Source: Myxococcales bacterium (lineage in GTDB: Bacteria; Myxococcota_A; Polyangia; GCA-2747355). From it: a DNA stretch of 35,425 nt. Under the pieces are notes generated by a model. That model had not been told where the DNA came from. It was given only the letters and a program-made list of their open reading frames with translations, and ran no database searches. Position numbers and translations under genes: made by a program. The stretch is from assembly GCA_020431405.1 (NCBI GenBank), contig JAGQIK010000218.1:1-35425 (forward strand). The letters run 5' to 3'. Shown here piece after piece: positions 23,790 to 32,597 of this stretch (position 1 is its first letter; each line of letters begins with the position of its first letter).

Positions 23790-24248
23790 GTGTGGAGACG
23801 CCCCGGAGGCATCGCCGTCAGCGCCGCGCTGCTCGTGCTGCTGCTGCTCGGCGTGGCGTGGAGCCTCGGTTGGCTCGACGGGCTGACGGTCGATCTCGGT
23901 GACAGCGGCGAGCCCGAACGGCGCAGCGCCGAGCGACGCGCGCGGGCGGCGCGCTTCATCGCGATCGGCGAGCCGCGCAGCGAGCGCGCCACGCCGAGCG
24001 TCACGCTGAGCCTTCCCTTCGACGACAAGCACTGCTACGCGCTCGCGCTCGGCTCGGGACGGCGGCTGCGCCGCGTGGTGCTCGAGCGGCTCGGCGTGCG
24101 CGCCTTCGACGACGAGGTCGCCCGACGCTGGGCGCTGACGACCTACTGTCCGCGCATCCCCGGGCGCTACAGCGCGCGCGTCACGCTCGAGCAGCCGGGC
24201 TGGCTCAACTGGCGCCTGATGGAGCGGCCGCGGCGCGCCAAGAAGTAG
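23790..24248 (+). CDS. Single-pass membrane protein downstream of sigma factor
   Basis: With the GTG at 23790 as start it has 152 residues: a short basic cytoplasmic end (MWRRPGG), one membrane helix (IAVSAALLVLLLLGVAWSLGW) and an exported domain of about 115 residues with two cysteines. The open frame continues upstream, overlapping the sigma gene in another frame, but that part is Arg/His-rich shadow. The position 11 bases after the sigma stop suggests an accessory or anti-sigma role. However, the cytoplasmic part is too short for a normal anti-sigma domain, so it may instead be a sensor partner. No known family is recognised. Confidence 0.6.
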   Translation: MWRRPGGIAVSAALLVLLLLGVAWSLGWLDGLTVDLGDSGEPERRSAERRARAARFIAIGEPRSERATPSVTLSLPFDDKHCYALALGSGRRLRRVVLERLGVRAFDDEVARRWALTTYCPRIPGRYSARVTLEQPGWLNWRLMERPRRAKK

Positions 24249-24257
24249 GCGCTTCGG

Positions 24258-25133
24258 CTAGCGGCAGGCTTGCGTTCCCGGGTTGGAGCGTTTGCGGCAG
24301 CTGCTGAACAAGATCCGCTGGCAGTAGCTCAACGTGCCCGGATCGCCGCACGCCGGCACGGCGCCCTCCCACGCGGGCGGCGTGGGACAGCCCACCGTCC
24401 CCGACGTCGGACACGACGTGAAGAGGTCCGTGTTCTCCTGCGTCTCGTTGCCGTCGCAGTCGAAGTCGTATCCGCCGCCCTTGCGCGGCGTGCTCGAGAA
24501 CTGCGTCTGGCCGGGATGCGCCTTGGCGTCGCTGTCGTCGCAGTCCGTGCTGTCGGTGACGTAGCCCGAGGTCGGCGGCGTGCAGAGCGATACGCCGGTC
24601 GCCGGGTCGCCGTAGCTGTCGCCGTCGGTGTCGCGATAGTAGGTCAGCGGCGTGCAGCCGACGCAGTCGCCGGCGAGACAGCCGCTCTGACACTGCTCGG
24701 TGAAGCGCTCGCCGTCGCCGCTGCAGCTCTCGCGCGTCACGCCGTTGCAGGTCGGTGGCGTTGCCGGGTCGCAGAGGTTGCAGCGCTGCGCCTTGGCGTT
24801 GCACAGGTAGGGCGCGCAGCTGACCATCACCAGGCCGTCGCCGCTGCTGTTGCAGCGAAGCAGGGTCGTGCCGGCGTGGCAGCCGATGAACTCGTCCGGG
24901 CTGCATGACGAGACGTCGGGCAGCTGCGCCGGCGCGTCGGGTGGCGGCAGGTCGGGGGCGGCCACGTCGCCGTCAGCGGGCGCGTCGAGCGCCGGGCCGT
25001 CGCTGAACGTGATGCCTTCGCCGCTGCTGCGCTCGTTGACGCCGCCATCGGACGGCGCGCCATGGCTGTCCGAGCAGGCGCCGACCACCAGTGGTGCGAG
25101 CACGACCAGCCGCCACAGCGCGCGCAGCCTCAT
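24258..25133 (-). CDS. Cys-rich lipoprotein with MopE-like metal-binding motif
   Basis: This 291-residue protein has a signal peptide with lipobox VVGAC (Cys20) and an Asp/Pro/Ala-rich linker. A cysteine-rich region (about 80-160, CNLCDPATPPTCNGV and similar) precedes a MopE-type motif (YYRDTDGDSYGDP... STDCDDSDAKAHPG ... DFDCDGNE), which is repeated in many myxobacterial surface proteins and resembles calcium- or copper-binding repeats. Its ATG overlaps the stop codon of the upstream MORN lipoprotein (ATGA), so the two are translationally coupled. Predicted outer-membrane or cell-surface location; the substrate is unknown. Confidence 0.8.
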   Translation of the reverse strand: MRLRALWRLVVLAPLVVGACSDSHGAPSDGGVNERSSGEGITFSDGPALDAPADGDVAAPDLPPPDAPAQLPDVSSCSPDEFIGCHAGTTLLRCNSSGDGLVMVSCAPYLCNAKAQRCNLCDPATPPTCNGVTRESCSGDGERFTEQCQSGCLAGDCVGCTPLTYYRDTDGDSYGDPATGVSLCTPPTSGYVTDSTDCDDSDAKAHPGQTQFSSTPRKGGGYDFDCDGNETQENTDLFTSCPTSGTVGCPTPPAWEGAVPACGDPGTLSYCQRILFSSCRKRSNPGTQACR

Positions 25134-26719
25134 CGCTTGCGCCTGCGTCGGCTGCGGCGACGCCGCTTGCGCCGTCGGTGTCGCCTGCGTCGCGGTGCTG
25201 CGTCGACCGCCTGCACGGCGCCGTCTTGCGGCTCGGCGCCTGCGTCAGCGCTCGCGCCGTCTGTGGGCGTCGCGGGCGTCAGCGGGCAGGCGCCGCGCGA
25301 CGGCACGGAGACCGGCTTGACGCTGCGATCGTCGTCGCTCGACTTGTGCTCGATCTCGACCTGCCGCGTGGTGCCGCTGCCGGTGACACGCACCTTGTCG
25401 CCCTGCGCGATGCGCGCCATCAGGTTGACGCACGGCAGCGCGACGATGAACTCGGGCGCGTCCTTGCCCAGCGCCTTGTAGCTGAGGCGCACCACGACCG
25501 CCTCGCGACCCGAGGTGTCGAGCGGATCGGCTGTGATCTTGGGCGCCGTGTTGGACGGCTCGAGGTCGGTCTTGTGAACGACCTTCCAGAGCTGCTCGAA
25601 CAGCGGCGCCGCGCGCTTGGCCGAGGCGATGTAGAAGCGGCCGCTCTTCGAGCGCGGCCTGCGGCCAGCGAGCGCCTTTTCGGGGGCGTTGTCGCGCAGC
25701 AAGTAGATCACGTCGCTGGCGTTCTCGAGCCGTAGGCGCGCGTGCACGAGCAGGTTCTTGCGCGCGATCTTCGCCACGGAGAGGGCGGGGTGCACGGTGG
25801 CGGGCGGCGGGCCCATGGTCGTGCGTTGCCCGTTTTCGTCGAAACGCTCCTCGACGTGCAGCCGGTCGTTGGAGCGGCGCCAGATGCCTTGCTTGCGGCC
25901 GTGATCGTAGTTGCCTTCCGCGATCAAGTTGCCGTCGGCGTAGGTGCGCGTGCGCCCGTGCGGCTTGCCGTGCTCGAGCGAGCCGCGCGACAGCAGGTTG
26001 CCGTCGCTGCGGCGCCAGGCAACGTACGGGCCGTGGCCCCTCTTCTTGTCGTCGATGCACGAGACGCGCACCTCGCTGCCCTGCATCGTCGGTGGGGTCG
26101 CCGTCGCGCCCTCGGGGCACGACAGCCGCGGCAGCTTGCCTTCGAGCGTCATCGGCGTGTGAGGGGCCTTGCGACGTCCGGCCGCCGGTGCCTCGCCGCG
26201 CATAGCGAGCTGGCGAACGCAGCCGGTGAGACCTTCGACGACGAGCTCGAGCAGGTCGCCGCCCTTGATCGGCTTGGCGAGCGCGATGCGCACGCCCTTT
26301 TCGGCTTGCTTGGCGCCGATGGTGTGTTTGAGCAGATCGAGCGAGCCGCCGCGCAGGGTCAGCTTCGCGCCCTCGATGTCGGGTGACTTGGTGCCGATGG
26401 CGAAGTCGAGGTCCACGCGTTGGATGCGGACGCCCTCGGGCAGCAGCAGCCAGATGTGCGAGGCGCGCTTGGCCGTGGCGAAGCAGTGCGACGTCTTGCC
26501 GTCGCCATCGAACATCTTGCGCAGCTGGTCGTGCTTTTCGCCGGCGACGAAGGCGGCTTCGACGATGCGCAGCAGGTCGGGTGGCGGCGGCTTCGGCTTG
26601 GCGCGCGCGTCCTTGCGCACGGCGGCGTCGAGCTTCTTGTTCGCCTTGCCCTTGCAGCCAGCGAGCGGCGGCGCGAGCGACAGCGCCAGCATAGCGATGG
26701 CGGCGAGGCGAGCGATCAT
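25130..26719 (-). CDS. Lipoprotein with MORN-like repeats and Arg/Lys-rich tail
   Basis: This 529-residue protein starts at the ATG at 26719 (a TTG at 26737 would add six residues). A signal peptide ends in LAGC (Cys22), followed by a Lys/Pro-rich stretch. The middle (about 235-300) has MORN-like units: GPYVAWRRSDGNLLSRGSL, HGRTRTYADGNLIAEGNY, QGIWRRSNDRLHVEERF. The rest has no recognised domain. The last 21 residues are almost entirely Arg and Lys with one Ser and a His, preceded by an Asp/Ala/Gly-rich linker. Such a tail on an exported lipoprotein might bind anionic polymers, DNA or LPS; this is inference. It is the first gene of a two-gene unit with the MopE-like lipoprotein (4-base overlap). 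Confidence 0.75.
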   Translation of the reverse strand: MIARLAAIAMLALSLAPPLAGCKGKANKKLDAAVRKDARAKPKPPPPDLLRIVEAAFVAGEKHDQLRKMFDGDGKTSHCFATAKRASHIWLLLPEGVRIQRVDLDFAIGTKSPDIEGAKLTLRGGSLDLLKHTIGAKQAEKGVRIALAKPIKGGDLLELVVEGLTGCVRQLAMRGEAPAAGRRKAPHTPMTLEGKLPRLSCPEGATATPPTMQGSEVRVSCIDDKKRGHGPYVAWRRSDGNLLSRGSLEHGKPHGRTRTYADGNLIAEGNYDHGRKQGIWRRSNDRLHVEERFDENGQRTTMGPPPATVHPALSVAKIARKNLLVHARLRLENASDVIYLLRDNAPEKALAGRRPRSKSGRFYIASAKRAAPLFEQLWKVVHKTDLEPSNTAPKITADPLDTSGREAVVVRLSYKALGKDAPEFIVALPCVNLMARIAQGDKVRVTGSGTTRQVEIEHKSSDDDRSVKPVSVPSRGACPLTPATPTDGASADAGAEPQDGAVQAVDAAPRRRRHRRRKRRRRSRRRRKR

Positions 26720-26884
26720 GCGGCGAGTATACGCCAAGGCGTCTCGGCGGTTGGTGGCCGCTCCAGTTGCGCGCCATGGTGCCGAGGGCCCCCACCGCGA
26801 GTCGCTGTCACGAGCACGCGTATTTGAAATCGCAGAAGAAATGCGGGTCCGAGCGCCGGCCCGGTGCTTGCTTCAGCAGAGCTC
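26720..26884. other. Divergent intergenic region (MORN lipoprotein / HAD)
   Basis: About 165 bases between divergent starts. AT content is locally higher around 26819-26845 (TATTTGAAAT, AGAAGAAATG), the best place for a promoter of the HAD gene, but no clear paired boxes were seen. Confidence 0.4.
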
Positions 26885-27724
26885 GTGATCCTCCGTCGAC
26901 GTCTGGCTGCGCTCGTGATGATGGCGCTGCTGTGCGCGGCAGCCGCCGCCACGGCCGCGCCGAAGAAAGACCCCACGCCGACAGCGCACGCGCAGCGCGC
27001 CGGGCTGACGCACATCGTCGAGCAGGTGCAGCACGCGGCGCAGCGCGGCGAGCGCCCCGTGGTGATCGTCGATATCGACGACACGGTGCTCGACCGCAGC
27101 GTCCTGCATCGCCTGGCCACGGGCAACGGCAAGGACGGTCTGCTCGCCTCGCGGCGCGGGCACAGCTCGGCGTTCGACGCGATGCTGAGCCGATTCGAGG
27201 CCGGCGAGAAGAAGCTCGAGCGCGACCTTTACTACCTGCTCGGCGCGCGCGGCATGTTCAGCAGCCGCGTGCGCGGCGTGCACGGCTACCTGCGCGCCAT
27301 CGAGGCGGCCGGAGGTCAGGTCATCTTCGTCACGGCGCGACAGGCGAGCTGGCGAGCCGACACGCACGTCGCCCTCGACAAGGCCGGGCTTCTGCGCGGG
27401 CTCGGGCGGCGCCAGCGCCCGCTGGTGATGCGCCCCGACGGGTTCAACGGCAGCTCGCGCTTCAAAGAGCAGGTCGTTCGCCGCATCGGCGGCAAGCGTC
27501 GCGTCGTGGCGCTCTTCGACGACAAGCCGAAGAACCTGCGCAGCATGAAGCGCGCGGTGCCCGAGGCCATCGCCGTGCAGGTGACGTTCAAGCCCGACCG
27601 CGGCACACACGTCGGCGGCGACATGCTCGTGGTCGACTTCAAGCACACGCGTCCGCTGTTTCGCAAGCTGATGATCCGGCGCAGCAAGACGCCGGTGCGA
27701 CGCCAGCTGCTGCGCCGGCGCTAG
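26885..27724 (+). CDS. Secreted HAD-superfamily acid phosphatase-like protein
   Basis: This 279-residue protein starts at the GTG at 26885, which gives a compact signal peptide (ILRRRLAALVMMALLCAAAAATA); a GTG at 26864 would add seven residues. HAD motifs are present: DIDDTVLD (nucleophile Asp63, acid Asp65), VTAR (motif II Thr) and LFDDKPKN (motif IV), with a lysine expected between them. This fits subclass III phosphatases that act on nucleotides or small phosphates outside the cytoplasm. The tail is basic. Its stop codon (27722-27724) overlaps the stop of the convergent flavoprotein gene in the sequence CTAG. Confidence 0.8.
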   Translation: MILRRRLAALVMMALLCAAAAATAAPKKDPTPTAHAQRAGLTHIVEQVQHAAQRGERPVVIVDIDDTVLDRSVLHRLATGNGKDGLLASRRGHSSAFDAMLSRFEAGEKKLERDLYYLLGARGMFSSRVRGVHGYLRAIEAAGGQVIFVTARQASWRADTHVALDKAGLLRGLGRRQRPLVMRPDGFNGSSRFKEQVVRRIGGKRRVVALFDDKPKNLRSMKRAVPEAIAVQVTFKPDRGTHVGGDMLVVDFKHTRPLFRKLMIRRSKTPVRRQLLRRR

Positions 27725-29319
27725 ATCGGCATCAGGTCGCGCACGCTGCGCAGCGTCGAGCGCCAGCCGCCGCGCGATGCGCTCTGCTCGTCGAGCTCGC
27801 GCAGCGCCAGGCGTCCGGCGAGCACGCCTGACTTGGTGCACGGCATCACGCCGCAGCCGATCACAGACGCGCCGCACAGGTAGAGGCCGTCGAGCGGGGT
27901 CTTCGCCGGGAAGCGCCCCAGCAGCACCTGGCTCGGCGTGTGCGCCGGCCCGTAGATCTGGCCCGAGTCGTTCTGCACGTAGTGCGCGTTGGTCGCCGGG
28001 GTGGCGACCTCCTGGATGACCACGCGCGACGAGACGCCGGGGATGTACTGCTCGGCGAGCTCGAGGAACGGCTCGGCGAGGCGCTGCTTGAGCGCGTCGT
28101 ACTCGGCGCCGCGTTTGAGCGTGGGCATCCCGAACCAGCGGCGAAACGGCTCGGGCGAGGCGAGCGTGACCAGCTCGACGATGTGATGGCCCTCCGGCGC
28201 CTTGCGCTGCGCGCGCGGGCGATCGGGCCAGTCGGGGTCTTTGAGCGACGGGATGGTGATGAAGCAGGCGTCGGGCGATGGCAGCTCGTCGCGCGCGACG
28301 CGGGCGTAGAGCGCGTCGATGTCGGCGCTGGCGTAGTGCCAGACATTGTTGTCGCCGATGCGGTTGCCGGCGAGGTCGCCCTCGACGCCGAGAAAGACCA
28401 TGAACGAGCCGTGCGAAGGCTCGACCTTCTGCAGCTTGGGCGCGAGCATCCCCGAGCGCCGGATGCCCGCCATGCGGTAGGTGGCGACGCCTTCGAGGTT
28501 GCTGACGATCACGCGCGCGCGATGCAGATGCCCGTCGCGGGTGCGCACGCCGACGGCGCGACCGCCCTCGACCTCGATCTCGGCGACCGCCGCGTTGCGG
28601 TGCAGCTCGGCGCCGTGCTCGGCGAGGCGTTCGAGGTAGGCGTCGCGGATGGCGCCGGCGCCGCCCTTGGGATAGAAGCCGCCGCCGAGGTAGTGCGCGA
28701 GCAGCGCGAGGTGGTAGAGGCCGGAGAGGCGCGACGGGGGCAGGCCGAGATCGCCGCACGGGCCGGCGAAGGCGTTCTTGAGGCGCTGGTCGCGCAAGTA
28801 GTGATCGAGCAGCTGAGCCAGCGTGGCGCGGCCCCAGCGCACCAGCGCGGGCAGGTGCGGCAGCGCGCGACCCAACGAGACCGGGCCGCGAATGCGCGAT
28901 AGCGTGCGCAGCGCGGTCTCGACCTCGGTGATGAGCGCGAAGACCGAGGCGATGCCGTCGCGCTCGGCGGGGAAGTCGTCGCTCAGGCGCTGCTGGAAGC
29001 GCTCGCGCCCCTTGCAGAGCTTGACCTCGTAGTCGGGGAACACGTACCAGTCGAAGCCGTCCGGCGTGAGCTCGTTCCACTCGATGCCGAGCTCGAAGCG
29101 CTCGAAGGTGCGCGACAGCGAGCCGCCCGGATAGGCCTCGCCGACGTAGTGCACGCCGGTGTCGAAGTGGAACTTCTTGCGCGCGAAGGGGTTGAGAAAG
29201 CCGCCGAACTGCTTGCAGGCTTCGAGCACCAGCACCGATCGGCCGGCCTGGGCGAGGGTTAGCGCGGCGGCGAGGCCGCCGGCGCCGCTGCCGATTACGA
29301 TGGCGTCGTGCATGGTCAT
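27721..29319 (-). CDS. CrtI/RetSat-like FAD-dependent oxidoreductase
   Basis: This 532-residue protein has an N-terminal dinucleotide-binding fold (AIVIGSGAGGLAAALTLAQAG with acidic VLEA) and FGGFLNPF, followed by FHFDTGVHYVG. The C-terminal FAD motif is GLYLCGASVIGCGVMPCTKSGVLAG. The pattern fits the phytoene desaturase / carotene isomerase / all-trans-retinol 13,14-reductase group, acting on carotenoid- or polyene-like lipids. No other carotenoid gene is in the window, so the substrate is open. The ATG at 29319 and a second ATG two codons later are both possible; neither has a clear ribosome-binding site. Confidence 0.85.
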   Translation of the reverse strand: MTMHDAIVIGSGAGGLAAALTLAQAGRSVLVLEACKQFGGFLNPFARKKFHFDTGVHYVGEAYPGGSLSRTFERFELGIEWNELTPDGFDWYVFPDYEVKLCKGRERFQQRLSDDFPAERDGIASVFALITEVETALRTLSRIRGPVSLGRALPHLPALVRWGRATLAQLLDHYLRDQRLKNAFAGPCGDLGLPPSRLSGLYHLALLAHYLGGGFYPKGGAGAIRDAYLERLAEHGAELHRNAAVAEIEVEGGRAVGVRTRDGHLHRARVIVSNLEGVATYRMAGIRRSGMLAPKLQKVEPSHGSFMVFLGVEGDLAGNRIGDNNVWHYASADIDALYARVARDELPSPDACFITIPSLKDPDWPDRPRAQRKAPEGHHIVELVTLASPEPFRRWFGMPTLKRGAEYDALKQRLAEPFLELAEQYIPGVSSRVVIQEVATPATNAHYVQNDSGQIYGPAHTPSQVLLGRFPAKTPLDGLYLCGASVIGCGVMPCTKSGVLAGRLALRELDEQSASRGGWRSTLRSVRDLMPI

Positions 29320-29346
29320 GACTGTGAACGATCGACGCGTTCGCGG

Positions 29347-29877
29347 CTACCGGTTAGCGGGGGCGGCTCGTTTCAGTCGGCCGCGCGGAGGCAGCAGATC
29401 GGCGTCGGCCAGATAGTCGTGAAGCTCGATGGGGCTGCGGAAGGTGATGTCTTTGCGCAGCTCGCGGACGTCGAGCCCGTCGAGCATCGCGCGCGAAAAT
29501 CCTTCGCGCAGCAGGCCGAGCATGCGCGGCGCCGCGGCGATGATCAGCGCGTTGCAGCCGATCTCGTCGCAAATCGCGGCGGTGCGCTCGCAGACGTCGG
29601 CGGCGTAGCGCCGGTCTTCGTCGGCGCGGTGGGCGTCGCGCCGATCGTCGACGCCGTGGCGTGCACCGAGGCGCGCGCGCGCACCGCTGCCGAGCACGCG
29701 GCGTAGACCGGGGCGCGAGTCGCTGAAGATGCGCGCGTCCTGCAGGCGCCGGGCGGGGTTTACGACACCGGCGCGCTCGTCGAGGTGCGCGAGGGTGTCG
29801 TGTTGCTGTGAGCTGCCCGTGTCGAGCACGAACAGGCGGGCACGTCCGAGATCGGCGCAGACGACACAGTACTTCAT
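29347..29877 (-). CDS. Host attachment family protein (AtsE-like)
   Basis: This 176-residue protein starts at the ATG at 29877, which is backed by a near-perfect AAGGAGGT five bases away. The N-terminus (KYCVVCADLGRARLFVLD) and C-terminal block (LIIAAAPRMLGLLREGFSRAML...LRKDITFRSPIELHDYL) match the Host_attach family (PF10116), named after a plant-attachment gene of Agrobacterium; most members have no known biochemical role. The family resembles release-factor-like domains with a conserved 'PR-LG-LR' core. Its start codon overlaps the stop of the cation ATPase gene (ATGA), indicating coupled translation. Confidence 0.85.
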   Translation of the reverse strand: MKYCVVCADLGRARLFVLDTGSSQQHDTLAHLDERAGVVNPARRLQDARIFSDSRPGLRRVLGSGARARLGARHGVDDRRDAHRADEDRRYAADVCERTAAICDEIGCNALIIAAAPRMLGLLREGFSRAMLDGLDVRELRKDITFRSPIELHDYLADADLLPPRGRLKRAAPANR

Positions 29878-32597
29878 GACAGACCTCCTTCTCGGGTGGG
29901 TTCGAGCGGCGCGCGCCGCGCGAGGGCTGCGCGCGCGCCGAGTGTGATCAGAAGCGGCGCCAGGCTGGCGGCCAGCACCAGCAGCCAGCCGTCGAGGCCC
30001 GGCGCGCTCGCGTGCATGATGGTCTTCAGGCCAGGCAGATACGCCGCGGCGAGCAGCAGCAGCGTGCACCACGCCGCCGCGGCCCAGAGCCAGGCGTTGC
30101 CCGTCACCTCGTTGCGCAGCGGCGCGGTGCGTGCGCTGCTCATCGCGAAGGCGAAGCAGACCTGCGAGAGGCCAGCCACGAGAAACGAGATCGTGACGGC
30201 CTGGCGCTCGGGTAGATGCAGCGGGCCGAGGGCGACGCCGAGCGCGCCGAGCGTCGCCGCGGTGAGCAGCAGGCCGAAGAGCACGATCAGCAACCAATGG
30301 TGGCGCGTCAGCACGGGCTCGCGCGCGTCGCGCGGCGGGCGGCGCATGATGTCGCGCTCGCCTTCGCTGACGCCGAGCGCGAGGGCCGGAAAGACATCGG
30401 TGACGAGGTTGAGAAAGAGGATCTGCAGCGGCAGGATCGGCTGCACCGTGCCGAGCAGCGCCGCCGTGCCGACGATGGCGATCTCGCTCAGGTTGCAGGA
30501 CAGCAGGTAGAGCACGAAGCGGCGGATGTTGTCGAAGATCACGCGTCCCTGCTCGATGGCGATGGTCACGCTGCGCAGGCGGTCGTCCTGCAGCACCATG
30601 TCGGCGGCTTCGCGCGCGACCTGGGTGCCGCGCCGGCCCATGGCGACGCCGATGTCAGCGGCGACGAGGGCGGGCGCGTCGTTGACGCCATCGCCGAGCA
30701 TGGCGGCGACCTGGCCGGAGCGCTTGTAGAGCTCGACGAGGCGTAGCTTCTGCTCGGGGCTGGTGCGCGCGACGACGGTGGCGTCGAGCAGCCGGCGCGT
30801 GGCCTGTTCGTCGAGCGGCCCTTCGAGGGCGCTGCCGAGCGCCACCCGTTGATCTCGCTCTACGGGTAGCTTGGTGCTGGCCGCGTCGTCGCGAAGCAGT
30901 CCGACGGCGCGTGCAACGTAGCGCGCGGTGGTCGGCAGGTCGCCGGTGACCATCACCACGCGCACGCCGGCTCGGTGACAGCGCGCGATGGCGTCGCGCA
31001 CCTCGGCGCGCGGGGGATCGACGAGGCACACGAAGCCGAGCAGCGTCAGCCGTTCGTAGGGCGGCTCGCTGATGTCGGCGGCGTGGCGCTCGGCGACAGC
31101 GAGCAGACGCAGCCCTTCGTCGCCGAGGGCGGCCGCGCGCGCGGCCCACTGCTCGCGGGCGCGCTCGTCGAGCGGCCGCGTGCCGGCGTCGAGCGCCACA
31201 CGAACGCAGCGCGAGAGCACCGCCTCGGGCGCGCCTTTGACGGCGACGAGCAGCTGGCCTTGGCGGCCGGCGTGGCCGTGAAACGTGGCCATCAACTTGA
31301 CGCGCGGATCGAAGGCTTCCTCGCGCAGCTCGGGGTAGGCGGCGCGCAGCGCGCCGATGTCGAGGCCGGCGCGCTCGGCGGCGGCGAGCAGGCTCAGCTC
31401 GGTGGGGTCGCCGACGTCGGCCGCGGCGCCGCGGGTCAGCGACGCGTCCGTGCACAACGCCGCGGCGCGCAGCACGCGCGCCAGCAGCGCGTCGTCGGGC
31501 GCGGCGGAGGAGTCGAGCGAGACGGTGCGGCCGGCGAGGGCCACGCGCGCGACGGACATTCTGTTCTCGGTGAGCGTGCCGGTCTTGTCGGTGAGGATCA
31601 CGCTGGTGGAGCCGAGCGTCTCGACGGCGGCGAGCTTGTGCAGCAGCGCGCTGTGGCGAGCCATGCGCCACATGCCGCGCGCCAGCGCGATGGTGGCGAC
31701 GATCGGCAGGCCCTCGGGCACGGCGGCGACGGCCAGCGCGAGCGCGGTCTCGATGACGAGCAGCGGCGCCTTGCCGGACAGCAAGCCGACGGCACCCACG
31801 ACGACCACGAACGCGACGGAGATCAGCGCCACGGTGCGGCCGAAGCGATCGAGGCGCCGCTCGAGCGGTGTGTCGTCGTCGTCGCTGCGCTGCACCAGCG
31901 CGGTGATGCGACCGAGCTCGGTGCGCATGCCGGTGGCGACCACGACACCTTCACCGGCGCCGACCGCGATCGAGGTGCCCTTGTAGAGCATGTTGCGGCG
32001 CTCGGCGAGCGGCGTGGTGGATGGCAGCGCGGCGGTGTCTTTGCGCACCGGCGCCGACTCGCCGGTGAGCGCGGCCTCGTTGACCGAGATGCGGGAGCAG
32101 TCGACGAGGCGCAGGTCGGCGGTGACGACGTCGCCGCCCTCGACCAACACGATGTCGCCGACGACGAGATCCTGGGCGCTGACGCGCGTTAGCTCGCCGT
32201 CACGGCGAACGGTCGCTTCGACGCTGCCGAGCTGGCGCAGCGCTTCCATCGAGCGCACGGCACGAAGCTCGGTAAAGAAGCCGAGGGCGGCGTTGATTAC
32301 GATCACGGCGACCACCGCCGCACCTTCGACGAGGTGACCAAAGGCGAAGGCCACGATGGCTGCCACCGCCAGCAGCGCGACGATGAAGCTCTCGAGCTGC
32401 GCGACGGCGATCGACAGCGCGCCGCGGCGCTTGGCGGCGCGCAGCGTGTTGGGGCCGTGCGCGCGGCGGCGCGCCAGCACCTCGGATACCGATAGACCCC
32501 GGTCTGCGTCGACCTGAGCGAGCTCGAGAACGTCGCGCGTCGAGTGTGACCAAGCGCCGCCGACACGAGGGTCGGGCGACGACGATGCGCGCGTCAC
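29874..32597 (-). CDS. P2-type cation-transporting ATPase
   Basis: This 907-residue inner-membrane pump has all core motifs: TGES (actuator), DKTGTLT with the phosphorylated Asp337, KGAPE, MVTGD, and MLGDGVNDAPAL. The M4 segment has AAVPEGLP and M6 has NLVTDVFPALALG, the P2A pattern of Ca2+ pumps; Mn2+ or Mg2+ remain possible. The frame extends to 32660, but the GTG at 32597 has GGAGGG ending 4 bases upstream and is preferred. It carries an N-terminal cation-ATPase domain (STRDVLELAQVDADRGLS) and about ten membrane helices. It is cotranscribed with the host-attachment gene, whose ribosome-binding site lies in its last codons. Confidence 0.92.
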   Translation of the reverse strand: MTRASSSPDPRVGGAWSHSTRDVLELAQVDADRGLSVSEVLARRRAHGPNTLRAAKRRGALSIAVAQLESFIVALLAVAAIVAFAFGHLVEGAAVVAVIVINAALGFFTELRAVRSMEALRQLGSVEATVRRDGELTRVSAQDLVVGDIVLVEGGDVVTADLRLVDCSRISVNEAALTGESAPVRKDTAALPSTTPLAERRNMLYKGTSIAVGAGEGVVVATGMRTELGRITALVQRSDDDDTPLERRLDRFGRTVALISVAFVVVVGAVGLLSGKAPLLVIETALALAVAAVPEGLPIVATIALARGMWRMARHSALLHKLAAVETLGSTSVILTDKTGTLTENRMSVARVALAGRTVSLDSSAAPDDALLARVLRAAALCTDASLTRGAAADVGDPTELSLLAAAERAGLDIGALRAAYPELREEAFDPRVKLMATFHGHAGRQGQLLVAVKGAPEAVLSRCVRVALDAGTRPLDERAREQWAARAAALGDEGLRLLAVAERHAADISEPPYERLTLLGFVCLVDPPRAEVRDAIARCHRAGVRVVMVTGDLPTTARYVARAVGLLRDDAASTKLPVERDQRVALGSALEGPLDEQATRRLLDATVVARTSPEQKLRLVELYKRSGQVAAMLGDGVNDAPALVAADIGVAMGRRGTQVAREAADMVLQDDRLRSVTIAIEQGRVIFDNIRRFVLYLLSCNLSEIAIVGTAALLGTVQPILPLQILFLNLVTDVFPALALGVSEGERDIMRRPPRDAREPVLTRHHWLLIVLFGLLLTAATLGALGVALGPLHLPERQAVTISFLVAGLSQVCFAFAMSSARTAPLRNEVTGNAWLWAAAAWCTLLLLAAAYLPGLKTIMHASAPGLDGWLLVLAASLAPLLITLGARAALARRAPLEPTREGGLS
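29883..29890 (-). promoter_or_regulatory. Strong ribosome-binding site inside ATPase 3' end
   Basis: AAGGAGGT on the minus strand, 5 bases before the ATG at 29877. It lies in the last codons of the ATPase gene (Glu-Gly-Gly-Leu) and fixes the start of the host-attachment gene. Confidence 0.85.

Noticed and set aside
26873-29080. 735-codon minus-strand frame
   Set aside because: It covers both the HAD gene (antisense) and the flavoprotein (other frame); Arg/Ala-rich and without motifs.
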